Shown piece after piece: positions 1 through 8,611 of a stretch of DNA of 64,000 bases (the stretch's first letter is position 1; the number at the start of each line of letters is the position of its first letter). A program made the position numbers and the translations under genes. The notes under the pieces are model-generated. The model was not told the DNA's origin, did no database searches, and was given only the letters and a program-made list of their open reading frames with translations. The DNA comes from Bacteroides coprosuis DSM 18011 (lineage in GTDB: Bacteria; Bacteroidota; Bacteroidia; Bacteroidales; Bacteroidaceae), in NCBI GenBank assembly GCA_000212915.1, contig CM001167.1, positions 1,480,780 to 1,544,779 of the forward strand. The letters are read 5' to 3'.

Positions 1-1
1 T

Positions 2-73
2 GGTTATTTAAAATACCTAGACAAGGATTTCGCAACGATTGATTTGCCAGCATATTCACGTGTATCACTATAA
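2..73 (+). CDS. tsaD: C-terminal end of TsaD (tRNA threonylcarbamoyladenosine synthase subunit), partial
   Basis: The first 73 bases hold the last 23 codons of an upstream gene whose start lies outside the window. The tail reads GYLKYLDKDF, then ATIDLPAYSRVSL, then TAA. This resembles the C-terminus of Bacteroidales TsaD/Gcp proteins, which form the t6A37 modification of ANN-decoding tRNAs together with TsaB, TsaC and TsaE. The gene ends 12 bp before cinA and is probably cotranscribed with it. The identification rests on a short tail and remembered gene order, so it is tentative. Confidence 0.6.
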   Translation, partial: GYLKYLDKDFATIDLPAYSRVSL

Positions 74-85
74 GGAAGGAGAGGA

Positions 86-1333
86 ATGAAGATTTTTGCT
101 GAGATTATTACGGTTGGAGATGAACTCTTAATTGGGCAGGTGGTAGATACGAACTCTGCATGGATGGGAAAGAAGCTCAATCAGTTTGGCATAGCAGTAA
201 ATCGAATCACCTCAGTTCGTGACGATTCGAAAGAGATTACTGAAGCTGTAAACTCTGCCTTAAAAAGAGTAGATATTGTGTTGATGACTGGAGGGTTAGG
301 TCCTACCAAAGATGACATAACAAAAACTACTCTTTGCCAATATTTTAATACAGAATTAGTATTTGATGAGGCTGTATATAATAATATTAAGCGTATATTA
401 GCAGGCAGAATACCGATGAATGAGCAGAATAAGAGCATGGCCTATGTTCCGAAAAGCTGCACGGTAATCCCTAATCATGTAGGAAGTGCCTCTATCAGTT
501 GGTTTGATCATCAAGGTAAAGTACTGGTGTCTATGCCAGGAGTTCCTGATGAGATGAAGACTGCGATGGAACAAGAAATCCTTCCTCGTTTAAATAAGAA
601 ATTTGATACAGATTTTATTCTTCATGAAACTTATATCGTGAAGAATTATCCAGAATCTGTTTTGGCTGAAGTCTTGGAAGAGTGGGAAGATAAACTACCT
701 TCTTTTATCCGTTTGGCTTATTTACCCAAACCTGGAGCAATGAGATTGCGATTGACTGCTCAAGGAGAAGATAAAGCAAAACTAGAGGAGACTTTAAGAT
801 TAGCTGAAGAAGGTTTACGAAAGATTCTAAAGCACGATGTTTTTGCTGAAGATGATAAACCTTTGGAAGAGCAACTTGGAATTTGGTTGAGAAAACATAA
901 ATACACAGTGGCTACAGCCGAAAGTTGTACTGGAGGTAGAGTTGCAGCTAAAATTGCAGCAATACCCGGATGCTCAGACTACTTTAATGGTTCTATCGTA
1001 GCTTATCAAAATAGTGTAAAGAGAATGCAGTTGGGCGTACAGTCCGCTACATTAGAAAAGCATGGAGCAGTGAGTGAAGAAACTGCTCTTGAAATGGTTC
1101 AAGGAGTATGTAAGCAGCTTCATTCCGACTGTGGAATAGCGACTACTGGAATTGCTGGTCCTACGGGAGCAGCACCTGGTAAACCTGTTGGAACAGTTTG
1201 GATTGCAGTAAAATGTGGTGATAAAATCCGCACTCGTTTGCTAAATTATGATCATGGAAGAGAGATGAATATTGAGCGAACTTGTAATCAAGGATTTTTT
1301 ATGTTAATGGAACTGCTTCAAGAACTTAAATAG
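86..1333 (+). CDS. cinA: CinA family protein (nicotinamide-nucleotide amidase)
   Basis: The protein has 415 residues, full length for CinA. Residues about 5-170 form the molybdopterin-binding-like (MoCF) domain, with TGGLGPTKDD at 68-77 and a MPGVPDEM segment near 150. Residues about 260-413 form the CinA C-terminal (PncC) amidohydrolase domain with TAESCTGG at 277-284. PncC deamidates NMN to NaMN in pyridine nucleotide salvage, and the N-terminal half has ADP-ribose or NMN-related pyrophosphatase activity in characterised members. The ATG follows a purine-rich AAGGAAGGAGAGG, one of the clearest ribosome binding sites in the window. It is cytoplasmic and lies between tsaD and the ribosomal protein genes. 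Confidence 0.93.
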   Translation: MKIFAEIITVGDELLIGQVVDTNSAWMGKKLNQFGIAVNRITSVRDDSKEITEAVNSALKRVDIVLMTGGLGPTKDDITKTTLCQYFNTELVFDEAVYNNIKRILAGRIPMNEQNKSMAYVPKSCTVIPNHVGSASISWFDHQGKVLVSMPGVPDEMKTAMEQEILPRLNKKFDTDFILHETYIVKNYPESVLAEVLEEWEDKLPSFIRLAYLPKPGAMRLRLTAQGEDKAKLEETLRLAEEGLRKILKHDVFAEDDKPLEEQLGIWLRKHKYTVATAESCTGGRVAAKIAAIPGCSDYFNGSIVAYQNSVKRMQLGVQSATLEKHGAVSEETALEMVQGVCKQLHSDCGIATTGIAGPTGAAPGKPVGTVWIAVKCGDKIRTRLLNYDHGREMNIERTCNQGFFMLMELLQELK

Positions 1334-1366
1334 TCTTATACTTCAATGAATTATTTTGAAAAAATC

Positions 1367-1397
1367 TTGCTTTCTAACTAGAAATGTGCTTTCTTTG
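1367..1397 (+). promoter_or_regulatory. Candidate Bacteroidota promoter for rpmB-rpmG-DUF4295
   Basis: TTG at 1367-1369, a 20-bp spacer, then TTTCTTTG at 1390-1397 fit the Bacteroidota -33 TTTG / -7 TAnnTTTG pattern with one mismatch in the -7 TA. It lies in the 114-bp gap between cinA and rpmB, about 50 bp before the rpmB start. Confidence 0.5.
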
Positions 1398-1447
1398 CAC
1401 TCTGTTTGAAATAAGTATAGAGAAAAAAACGAAAAAATAAGATAGAA

Positions 1448-1708
1448 ATGTCGAAGATTTGTCAAATTACCGGAAAGAAGGCCATGGTTGGCAACAACGT
1501 TTCACACTCTAAAAGAAGAACTAAAAAAACTTTTGATGTGAACTTGTTTAATAAGAAGTTCTACTATGTAGAACAAGGTTGCTGGATTAGCTTAAGCATT
1601 AGTGCTGCTGGTTTACGCACAATTAACAAAATTGGTTTAGATGCTGCTCTACATGAAGCTGTAGATAAAGGCTTTTGCAGCTGGAACAGTATTAAAGTAA
1701 TCGGATAA
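1448..1708 (+). CDS. rpmB: 50S ribosomal protein L28
   Basis: The 86-residue basic protein begins [11 protein letters not shown], the classical L28 start, and continues with [13 protein letters not shown] and the [11 protein letters not shown] segment typical of bacterial L28. L28 sits near the E site of the large subunit. There is no CxxC pair, so this is the zinc-independent form. It is followed after 16 bp by rpmG with a GGAGG-like site (CAGGAGGACTG), which supports a ribosomal operon. Confidence 0.97.
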   Translation: MSKICQITGKKAMVGNNVSHSKRRTKKTFDVNLFNKKFYYVEQGCWISLSISAAGLRTINKIGLDAALHEAVDKGFCSWNSIKVIG

Positions 1709-1724
1709 ACAGGAGGACTGACTT

Positions 1725-1913
1725 ATGGGAAAAAAGGCAAAAGGTAATAGAGTGCAAGTTATTCTAGAATGCACTGAGCACAAAGAAAGTGGTATGCCAG
1801 GTACTTCACGTTATATCACTACAAAGAACAGAAAAAATACAACTGAAAGAATTGAGTTGAAAAAATACAACCCAATCTTGAAGAAAGTAACAGTACATAA
1901 AGAAATAAAATAA
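1725..1913 (+). CDS. rpmG: 50S ribosomal protein L33
   Basis: A 62-residue L33 with the family pattern [13 protein letters not shown] followed by [13 protein letters not shown] and a C-terminal [17 protein letters not shown]. Only one cysteine is present, so this is the zinc-free (C-minus) type. The start is preceded by AGGAGG. It is in an operon with rpmB upstream and the DUF4295 gene 7 bp downstream, as is usual in Bacteroidales. Confidence 0.97.
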   Translation: MGKKAKGNRVQVILECTEHKESGMPGTSRYITTKNRKNTTERIELKKYNPILKKVTVHKEIK

Positions 1914-1920
1914 TATACTC

Positions 1921-2073
1921 ATGGCAAAGAAACCAGTTGCGCGTACGCACGAAGGTCAAGACCGCGCATATACTAAAGCAATTAAAATGGTTAAGTCTCC
2001 AAAAACAGGAGCTTACATGTTTGAAGAAAAAATTCTTCACAAAGATCAGCTTAAAGACTTCTTTGAAAAATAA
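1921..2073 (+). CDS. DUF4295 family small protein
   Basis: Fifty codons starting MAKKPVARTHEG, then YTKAIKMVKSPKTGAYMFEE and a C-terminus KDQLKDFFEK. This matches the small basic DUF4295 family that follows rpmG in Bacteroidota genomes. The role is unknown. Its strict linkage to rpmB-rpmG and its basic composition suggest a ribosome-associated function (inference). It starts 7 bp after rpmG and is followed by a strong terminator, so it is the last gene of the operon. Confidence 0.9.
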   Translation: MAKKPVARTHEGQDRAYTKAIKMVKSPKTGAYMFEEKILHKDQLKDFFEK

Positions 2074-2093
2074 GAGATGTATTGAACCTTATA

Positions 2094-2130
2094 TAAAAAA
2101 GCCCTTCCTATGCGGAAAGGGCTTTTTTTG
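2094..2130 (+). terminator. Rho-independent terminator after the rpmB operon
   Basis: AAAAAGCCCTTCC, loop TATGC, GGAAAGGGCTTTTTTT forms a GC-rich hairpin with one bulged A and a T tract. It lies 21 bp after the DUF4295 stop. The A-rich left flank would also let it end transcription from the convergent pirin gene. Confidence 0.85.
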
Positions 2131-2151
2131 TGTCTTATAACTTCTGTAAAT

Positions 2152-3171
2152 TCAAGAAAGTGGATACTCTTTTTCCCCTTCTTGAAAGCTCGCAAAGCGA
2201 GGTGCATCCTTGTCATTGACGGGGTCTTCTGCATCCCAAGGCCACCCGCCAAATTCTGTTTTTCTAAAATCCTCAAAAGCTTGTAAAATCTCTTGCTTAC
2301 TATTCATCACAAAAGGACCATGTGCTGATACTGGCTCATTTATTGGCTCACCTTCAAGAACTAAGAGTTTGGCAACTTTCCGACTTGTATTCTGAACCGT
2401 AATCTCTTCGTTACCCTCTAACTGCGCATACATTCCCTCAGATAATCCTTGACCCTCTAAATCTACTTCTGCTTGATTTTGAGAGTAATGATAAATAGAT
2501 CTATTGAGGGTAGAAGATACCTTTGGTAGGGTGATTTTTGCATGAGGCTCTAGTTCTAGGAGTAAAATACAAACTCTATTCTTTCTATCAAATGCCCATG
2601 AATGAGGAGTAGGGTCGAGTGAGAGTATCCCATTAAATTCTCCAGCAAGAACCCTAACAGTAGCCTTTGACCCCTCATGATCCACTACTGTTGTTGGAAT
2701 ATCTTCAGCCCACAGCATTTTGTAATTAGGTTCAACCATCTTATCCTTTTTAGGGAGATTGAGCCATATTTGGAATAATTCCATCGGGTTCTCTTGCTCT
2801 TCGCTAAGTAGAGGAAACATCTCAGAGTGTTGAATGCCCTTTCCGGCAGTCATCCATTGTACATCTCCTTCACCATATCTCCCGTAACATCCAAACGAAT
2901 CAAAGTGATCGGCATAGCCTTTGGTTACTACTGTTATGGTTTCAAAACCTCTATGTGGGTGTACGGGAAATCCAGGAATTTTATTTCCATAATACATCCT
3001 CCATGGGGCTAATAAATCAAAATCTCCATTGGGGTTGCGATTGGGTAAATACTGAATAGGAGTCATCTGTTTAGTGCCTTTTGGGAAAGCATCTCTGTGG
3101 TGAAAACATAAGATATAAGGATTTTGTACAGCGAGTTGAAACTCCATTGGAGCTACTAGTTTTACTTTCAT
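2152..3171 (-). CDS. Pirin family protein (cupin metalloprotein)
   Basis: The 339-residue protein has the pirin N-terminal cupin signature HPHRGFETIT at 71-80, a histidine at 89 (YADHFDSFG) and GDVQWMTAGKGIQHSE at 102-117. These carry the His and Glu metal ligands. A second pirin C-terminal domain follows from about residue 190. Pirins are Fe-binding cupins, and some show quercetinase activity or act as redox-sensing cofactors. No substrate can be assigned here. It is somewhat longer than the usual pirin (about 290) because of a C-terminal extension containing GGWPWDAEDPVND. Starts at ATG, monocistronic, convergent with the ribosomal operon and divergent from ftsY. Confidence 0.92.
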   Translation of the reverse strand: MKVKLVAPMEFQLAVQNPYILCFHHRDAFPKGTKQMTPIQYLPNRNPNGDFDLLAPWRMYYGNKIPGFPVHPHRGFETITVVTKGYADHFDSFGCYGRYGEGDVQWMTAGKGIQHSEMFPLLSEEQENPMELFQIWLNLPKKDKMVEPNYKMLWAEDIPTTVVDHEGSKATVRVLAGEFNGILSLDPTPHSWAFDRKNRVCILLLELEPHAKITLPKVSSTLNRSIYHYSQNQAEVDLEGQGLSEGMYAQLEGNEEITVQNTSRKVAKLLVLEGEPINEPVSAHGPFVMNSKQEILQAFEDFRKTEFGGWPWDAEDPVNDKDAPRFASFQEGEKEYPLS

Positions 3172-3267
3172 AGTTTCATGTTAATAGTTTCATATATAAC
3201 AAATAGTAAAAGCTTAAGGTTTTGCGTGGTTTAAGCTCTTATATTATTCATCAAACTAGATGGATAA

Positions 3268-3300
3268 TTTTACACTTATGCTTTAAAATTGTTATCTTTG
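3268..3300 (+). promoter_or_regulatory. Candidate promoter for ftsY-rimO
   Basis: TTTT at 3268-3271, 21-bp spacer, TATCTTTG at 3293-3300. The -7 element matches TAnnTTTG exactly, and the ftsY ATG is 39 bp downstream. Confidence 0.6.
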
Positions 3301-3339
3301 TAGGCCAAAGAAGGTATATACTAAACTAATTCGCGAAAT

Positions 3340-4293
3340 ATGGGAATATTTAATTTTTTCTCTAAGGAGAAGAAAAAGACCTTGGACCAAGGTTTGTCAA
3401 AAACTAAAGAGAGTGTTTTTAGTAAAATAGCTCGTGTTGTTGCAGGAAAGTCAAAAGTTGATGATGACGTTCTTGATGACCTAGAAGAAGTCTTGATTAC
3501 ATCTGATGTTGGCGTAGATACTACACTCAAGATTATTGAGCGAATAGAGAATAGAGTATCGAAAGATAAATACGTCAATACGAAAGAATTAAATGCTATT
3601 CTTCGTGAAGAAATTGCATCCCTTTTAATAGAAAACAAAGCAAGTGATGCTGCTTTTGATCTTCCTCAAAGAGATACACCTTACGTTATTATGGTGGTTG
3701 GTGTGAATGGTGTGGGTAAAACTACTACTATCGGGAAGATAGCCGCTAAGTTCAAGGCTGCTGGTAAATCAGTATATCTTGGAGCAGCAGATACTTTCAG
3801 AGCAGCTGCTGTTGAGCAATTGGAGATTTGGGGAGAGAGAGTAGGGGTTCCTGTTATCAAACAAAAGATGGGTTCCGACCCAGCATCAGTAGCTTTTGAT
3901 ACCTTGAGTTCGGCTGTAGCCAATCATGCAGATGTTGTAATTATCGATACCGCAGGTAGATTACACAACAAAATCAACCTCATGAATGAATTGACTAAAA
4001 TTAAGAATGTAATGAAGAAAATCATACCCGATGCCCCTTCCGAAGTTCTTTTAGTCCTCGATGGCTCTACGGGTCAAAATGCATTTGAACAAGCAAAACA
4101 ATTTACTCTAGCTACAGAAGTAAACTCATTGGCTATTACCAAACTAGATGGTACGGCAAAGGGTGGTGTAGTGATAGGTATCTCAGATCAATTCCAAATT
4201 CCTGTTAAATATATTGGCCTTGGTGAGGGCATAGACGATTTACAAGTGTTTAATAAGGAGGAATTTGTAGACTCACTATTTGGAGAACAATAA
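3340..4293 (+). CDS. ftsY: Signal recognition particle receptor FtsY
   Basis: The 317-residue protein is a short FtsY without the long acidic A domain of E. coli. The N domain (residues about 20-100) is followed by the G domain: GVNGVGKTT at 121-129, DTFRAAAVEQL at 151-161, DTAGR at 203-207 and TKLDGTAKGG at 267-276. FtsY docks SRP-ribosome-nascent chain complexes on the membrane and hydrolyses GTP with Ffh. The stop TAA directly abuts the ATG of rimO, so the two genes are translationally linked. Confidence 0.97.
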   Translation: MGIFNFFSKEKKKTLDQGLSKTKESVFSKIARVVAGKSKVDDDVLDDLEEVLITSDVGVDTTLKIIERIENRVSKDKYVNTKELNAILREEIASLLIENKASDAAFDLPQRDTPYVIMVVGVNGVGKTTTIGKIAAKFKAAGKSVYLGAADTFRAAAVEQLEIWGERVGVPVIKQKMGSDPASVAFDTLSSAVANHADVVIIDTAGRLHNKINLMNELTKIKNVMKKIIPDAPSEVLLVLDGSTGQNAFEQAKQFTLATEVNSLAITKLDGTAKGGVVIGISDQFQIPVKYIGLGEGIDDLQVFNKEEFVDSLFGEQ

Positions 4294-5589
4294 ATGAAGA
4301 AAACAATAGATATTATTACTTTAGGTTGCTCAAAGAACCTAGTCGATTCAGAGCAACTTATCCGTCAACTAGAAGCTTCTGGCTATCATGTAGAACACGA
4401 TCCAGAAGAACCTCAAGGCGATATCGCCGTTATTAATACATGTGGATTTATAGGTGATGCAAAAGAAGAATCAATCAATATGATTCTGGAATTTGCTCAA
4501 GCCAAAGAAGAAGGAGTGTTGGATAAGCTTTTCGTGATGGGATGTTTATCTGAACGCTATTTGAAAGAACTTCAAATTGAAATCCCTCAAGTTGATAAGT
4601 TTTATGGTAAATTTGATTGGAAAGGTTTATTAGCTGATTTAGGGAAAAACTACGATCCAAAGCTTCATTTGGAACGTAGCCTAACTACTCCCGATCACTA
4701 TGCCTACTTGAAAATATCAGAGGGTTGTGATCGTACTTGTTCGTATTGTGCTATCCCCATTATTACCGGTAAACATGTTTCTCGACCTATGGAAGATATC
4801 CTCGATGAGGTGAAACTATTAGTAGGACAGGGAGTGAGAGAGTTTCAGGTAATAGCTCAAGAACTAACCTACTATGGTGTAGATCTGTATAAAAAACAAC
4901 GTCTTCCTGAGTTAATAGAGCGTATGGCTGCTATTCCTGGTGTAGAATGGATTCGTTTACACTACGCCTATCCAGCACACTTCCCATACGATTTATTGCG
5001 TGTTATGCGTGAGAACGATAATGTATGTAAGTACTTAGATATCGCATTGCAACATATCTCAGATAATATGCTTTCTAAGATGCGTCGTAATGTAACCAAG
5101 GCAGATACCTTGGAAATGATAAGACGTATGCGAGCAGAAGTTCCAGGCATTCATATTCGTACTACATTAATGGTTGGGCATCCAGGAGAAACAGAGCAAG
5201 ACTTTGAAGAGCTGAAAGACTTTGTCCGTGAAGTGAAGTTCGATAGAATGGGAGCATTTGCCTATTCAGAAGAAGAAGGTACTTTCTCAGCTAAGAATTA
5301 TGAAGATGAAATTTCTGATGATGTCAAACAGGCTCGCCTAAGTGAGTTGATGGATATTCAACAGAGTGTTTCTGCAGAGGTAGCTCAACGTAAAGTAGGT
5401 ACCGAGCAACGCGTAATCATAGATCGTATCGAAGGAGAATATTTTATAGGAAGAACTCAATATGACTCTCCAGAAGTGGACCCAGAAGTTCTCATTAAAG
5501 ATGAAGGGCAAGATATTGAAATTGGTTATTTCTATGATGTGAAGATTTCAGGTTCCGATGATTTTGATCTCTATGGAGATCTTATTTAA
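4294..5589 (+). CDS. rimO: Ribosomal protein S12 methylthiotransferase RimO
   Basis: A 431-residue methylthiotransferase. The UPF0004 domain carries the auxiliary-cluster cysteines C12 (LGCSKN), C50 (NTCGF) and C84 (MGCLSERY). The radical SAM domain has C145/C149/C152 in CDRTCSYC. The TRAM domain occupies the last ~65 residues. RimO adds a methylthio group to the conserved Asp of ribosomal protein S12. The NTCGFI and GCLSERY context fits RimO better than MiaB. It begins immediately after the ftsY stop. Confidence 0.96.
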   Translation: MKKTIDIITLGCSKNLVDSEQLIRQLEASGYHVEHDPEEPQGDIAVINTCGFIGDAKEESINMILEFAQAKEEGVLDKLFVMGCLSERYLKELQIEIPQVDKFYGKFDWKGLLADLGKNYDPKLHLERSLTTPDHYAYLKISEGCDRTCSYCAIPIITGKHVSRPMEDILDEVKLLVGQGVREFQVIAQELTYYGVDLYKKQRLPELIERMAAIPGVEWIRLHYAYPAHFPYDLLRVMRENDNVCKYLDIALQHISDNMLSKMRRNVTKADTLEMIRRMRAEVPGIHIRTTLMVGHPGETEQDFEELKDFVREVKFDRMGAFAYSEEEGTFSAKNYEDEISDDVKQARLSELMDIQQSVSAEVAQRKVGTEQRVIIDRIEGEYFIGRTQYDSPEVDPEVLIKDEGQDIEIGYFYDVKISGSDDFDLYGDLI

Positions 5590-5600
5590 AGACGGTAATA

Positions 5601-7049
5601 GTGAATAGTCAGTTATTTATTGATAAGCTAGCAAGTAAAATTAATATGCAGGAGGCAGATGTTTCAATTTATCTTGAAACCTTTGTTTTAGGGTTTGCTA
5701 CAGAACTGCAAACTTATAGAAAAGCTAGTTTTGATCCTTTCGGTGTCTTTGAAGTTGAAAAGCGTTTAGAGTATGTTGAAAAGCGAGAAGATGGTAGTAA
5801 AATACTGAATCCACCTTCTCTTAAGGTGGTTTTTTCATCCTCTGCTATATTGGGTGTTTTAAAGTTAGATGAAAATGAAGAAGTAAACCCTGTCTATGAA
5901 CTATTTGAAGAACGCTATGAATGGCAGAAGGAAGCAACCTCCTTATTTATAGCTCAAATAAAATCGGTCATTAAATCTCAACTTTTAAAAGATAAGAAAT
6001 CTGTTATTTCTGGTTTTGGTACTTTTGAAGGAGAGTTGGGAGGAGATATTATTTTTACTCCTGATGAGACTTTCGCTGAAACAATAAATAAACCCTTTTC
6101 TCATTTTCAGGCTGTTGAGTTGAGCTGTAATGAGAAGGAGTTGAAATCTACAGCTGCATCCGAGGTAGTAGATTCTTCAAAACCTAAAGAAGTACAAGAA
6201 GCATCTACTCAAGGCAATATTGAAGCAGAACCCCGTAAGGAGGACGATCATAGTTCTGCTGAATCTGTTTCTGTAGAACTTAATGCACCCATCACTCACC
6301 CAGAAAAGAAAGAAGAAGTTGGTAATGAAAAGCCTCAAGAACCCCTTGATACTACTCCAATGGCAAAAGAAAGCCCCATTGTTCAAGAGTCTAAAGTAGA
6401 GGAGAAGAATCCGATTGCAAACCGAGAAGATTCAATAGCTCAAAAAGAGGAGTTGCCCGTAAAAGTATCTGAAGCAATTGAGGAAAACATAGAACAACAT
6501 ACCGAAGAACTCGAAGATCAGTTATTACGATATGATGACCGTCTTGCCAAGATAGAGCAGCGACTGATTAATAAAGATCAAGTCATTACTTATTATAAGC
6601 GATTAACTCTTTTACTAGGGCTGATTCTTATTGGTATATTGGTGTTCTGGTATTGGTCTGCTGTCTTAAATAAAAAGAATCCTGAGGTCCTAACTTATGA
6701 AAACCCAGAGGTAGTTCATTCGCAAGAAGTGGAAGAGTTACCTGTATTCTTTGTTGATACGTTGGCATCAGAAACCCCTGCTTTAGGAGATAGCCTAGCA
6801 ATAGCTGAAAATGATACAACTCTATCGATAGTAAAAGAGGAAACAACTTCAAGAGATAGTATTCAATCCAATTTTAAAACTACCGAAGTGGTACTTCACA
6901 AACTTAAAGCAGGAGAAACCCTCCGAGGTCTTTCTCTGCGTTACTACCAAACAAAGGATAAGTGGAATAAAATAGTTGAGGCTAATCCTGAGACAATTGA
7001 TGATCCCGACTTTGTGCCTGTAGGAACTGTGTTGAAGATACCCAAATAA
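5601..7049 (+). CDS. HU-domain, single-TM, LysM-containing protein
   Basis: A 482-residue protein with a GTG start. The GTG is chosen because the HU-like helix pair begins at once (LFIDKLASKINM). Two HU/IHF-like modules are seen at about 1-90 and 105-170, each with an FGxF core (FDPFGVFEVE, ISGFGTFEGE). A Glu/Lys/Pro-rich linker spans about 180-290, a short coiled coil about 295-330, a transmembrane helix about 335-353, and a LysM domain about 433-481 (LKAGETLRGLSLRYYQ to VGTVLKIPK). The predicted topology puts the HU part in the cytoplasm and LysM in the periplasm. It may bind DNA and peptidoglycan at once, but this is inference. It starts 11 bp after rimO and is followed by a terminator. 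Confidence 0.82.
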   Translation: MNSQLFIDKLASKINMQEADVSIYLETFVLGFATELQTYRKASFDPFGVFEVEKRLEYVEKREDGSKILNPPSLKVVFSSSAILGVLKLDENEEVNPVYELFEERYEWQKEATSLFIAQIKSVIKSQLLKDKKSVISGFGTFEGELGGDIIFTPDETFAETINKPFSHFQAVELSCNEKELKSTAASEVVDSSKPKEVQEASTQGNIEAEPRKEDDHSSAESVSVELNAPITHPEKKEEVGNEKPQEPLDTTPMAKESPIVQESKVEEKNPIANREDSIAQKEELPVKVSEAIEENIEQHTEELEDQLLRYDDRLAKIEQRLINKDQVITYYKRLTLLLGLILIGILVFWYWSAVLNKKNPEVLTYENPEVVHSQEVEELPVFFVDTLASETPALGDSLAIAENDTTLSIVKEETTSRDSIQSNFKTTEVVLHKLKAGETLRGLSLRYYQTKDKWNKIVEANPETIDDPDFVPVGTVLKIPK

Positions 7050-7073
7050 ACAGATTTACTTTGATTAAGAATA

Positions 7074-7099
7074 GAAAGGAGCAGTTGCTCCTTTTTTTT
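7074..7099 (+). terminator. Rho-independent terminator after the HU/LysM gene
   Basis: GAAAGGAGC, loop AGTT, GCTCC and eight T residues; 25 bp after the stop codon. It closes the ftsY-rimO-HU/LysM operon. Confidence 0.85.
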
Positions 7100-7356
7100 A
7101 TGGCTGTAAGTAGCTCTTGCTATGTGTTGTTCTTCATGAATAAAAGTGAGTATCTAATTATCGCTTCCTATTGCGCTCATTAAGTAGAATATGATCAGGG
7201 AGCCTTTATGGGGGGGTAATAAGCAGGATTGTCTTAAGAATGGATAGCTATAAAAGCTCTCTAGTATCCTAATCTATTTTAATTCAAATTGGTCATTTGT
7301 AGTACATCCTAATAATTGATATGAATTTATATCTCTGAGGATTTGATTCTAAAAAG
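7100..7356. other. Intergenic region without recognisable gene
   Basis: The 257 bp between the housekeeping block and the first PUL show no open frame with a credible start and no strong hairpin. There is a G7 run at about 7211-7217 in an otherwise AT-rich stretch. Nothing more can be assigned. Confidence 0.5.
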
Positions 7357-7391
7357 AAAGGTTTGGATAACTTGCTATTATCCAAACCTTT
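7357..7391 (-). terminator. Terminator of the GH18 PUL operon
   Basis: A perfect 14-bp stem, AAAGGTTTGGATAA paired with TTATCCAAACCTTT, around a 7-nt loop. It is about 30 bp downstream of the last gene on the minus strand and is followed there by a T-rich run. Confidence 0.85.
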
Positions 7392-7420
7392 TATTTTAAA
7401 CAATCTATTTTCGATGTTTT

Positions 7421-8587
7421 CTATTTAATACTAAGAGGGCTATCTAATTCAAAAGTTTGAATTTCTCTTCTTCCGCCGTTTACTATTCCGTTCATTCCTT
7501 TTTCTGACTGATCTTTCACGAACCATTGAGAATTATCAGCTTGATACTGGTCTGTACCATTTAGTTTATAGTAGGCTACTAAACCTTCAGATTTAGGATC
7601 AACATTTGTCATGTTTTGCTGTAATTGATTTTGTGTACGAGCTACACTCCAAAGTCTAACTTCACTCATTTTTCCATAAAGAGGGCGTTCTCCCCACATA
7701 AAGCCATCAATCTTTCCTATAAAGAATCCTCCACCATCTCTGGTAAGGTCAAAGGAAGGAGTATCCCAAGTAGATTCTGCGGCTTTTTCTCCATCAATAT
7801 AAATGATAGCTTTACCTGTAGGTTGATCATAGGTGAAGGCAACATGATACCATTTGTTTGCTACAAATTTCTGATCTGCATGGAATTGCTTGCTACCTGC
7901 AATTTGTATTAAATCATTAGCTCCTCCAGGTAATGCTAAGTCACCGATTCTTAGAATAAGTGTACCTTCACTTCCCATAATTGTGTTATTACCTCCAAAG
8001 CTGTCAATATAAATCAAGGCTTCATAAGTTACTGATTTAAAAGGATCAGTTGGTAATAAAGGAACCTTAATAGAGCTACTGTAGAATCTACCTACTTTTA
8101 GGATACGAATAGGTTTTGTAAGCACTAAATATAAGGTATCTTCTCCCTCTACAACAGGAGTTGAAGAGCAAGTGATATGAATAGGAACAAGGTAACTTTT
8201 TCCTTCTTCCATTTTATCTACATTGTTTAATGTAAGAATATTCTTTTCAGAATATACTTGACCACTTGAAATGATAGTATTGGTTTCTTCTAGATTTATA
8301 TTGGCAAGATCAAAAGCTTCATAGTCTGTTCCATTTCTTTGATTATACCTATCTACAGCACTTTTATCTGCTATAGCATAAGTAACTTCTTCTGATGATG
8401 AGCTTTTTTTTGATAAACGACAATTTAACTCATAGTCAATAGTCGTTTGATCTTCAACTTCTAGTTTGATTTCACTCTTTTCGAAATATATTTTTTTCTC
8501 TAATAAGTAATTTTCACTATCATTACAGCCTATAAAAAGAACTGTAATAGCGAAGCATGCTAAATATTTGAATAAATGATTCTTCAT
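7421..8587 (-). CDS. DUF1735 + LamG (concanavalin-like) lipoprotein, probable surface glycan-binding protein
   Basis: The protein has 388 residues with a lipoprotein signal ending at FIGC (Cys21). The start is the ATG at 8587; an in-frame TTG six codons earlier is less likely because it gives a longer polar head before the signal peptide. Residues about 25-165 match the DUF1735 (BT_3987-like N-terminal) type. The second half is a LamG/laminin-G-like fold with HVAFTYD, YIDGEKAAE and MSEVRLWSVART. It is last in the susC-susD-GH18 operon. The likely role is surface glycan binding that presents N-glycans to the GH18 enzyme. No catalytic residues are recognised. Confidence 0.8.
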   Translation of the reverse strand: MKNHLFKYLACFAITVLFIGCNDSENYLLEKKIYFEKSEIKLEVEDQTTIDYELNCRLSKKSSSSEEVTYAIADKSAVDRYNQRNGTDYEAFDLANINLEETNTIISSGQVYSEKNILTLNNVDKMEEGKSYLVPIHITCSSTPVVEGEDTLYLVLTKPIRILKVGRFYSSSIKVPLLPTDPFKSVTYEALIYIDSFGGNNTIMGSEGTLILRIGDLALPGGANDLIQIAGSKQFHADQKFVANKWYHVAFTYDQPTGKAIIYIDGEKAAESTWDTPSFDLTRDGGGFFIGKIDGFMWGERPLYGKMSEVRLWSVARTQNQLQQNMTNVDPKSEGLVAYYKLNGTDQYQADNSQWFVKDQSEKGMNGIVNGGRREIQTFELDSPLSIK

Positions 8588-8611
8588 ATCTTTAGTTTTT
8601 TTCAATTCTAA

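Noticed and set aside
1937-2140. Open frame of 67 codons over the DUF4295 gene
   Set aside because: It is out of frame with the conserved 50-codon DUF4295 gene, and runs through the terminator hairpin at 2094-2130.
5601-5648. ATG at 5646 as start of the HU/LysM gene
   Set aside because: It would remove the first HU helix. The GTG at 5601 gives a complete module and lies 11 bp after rimO.
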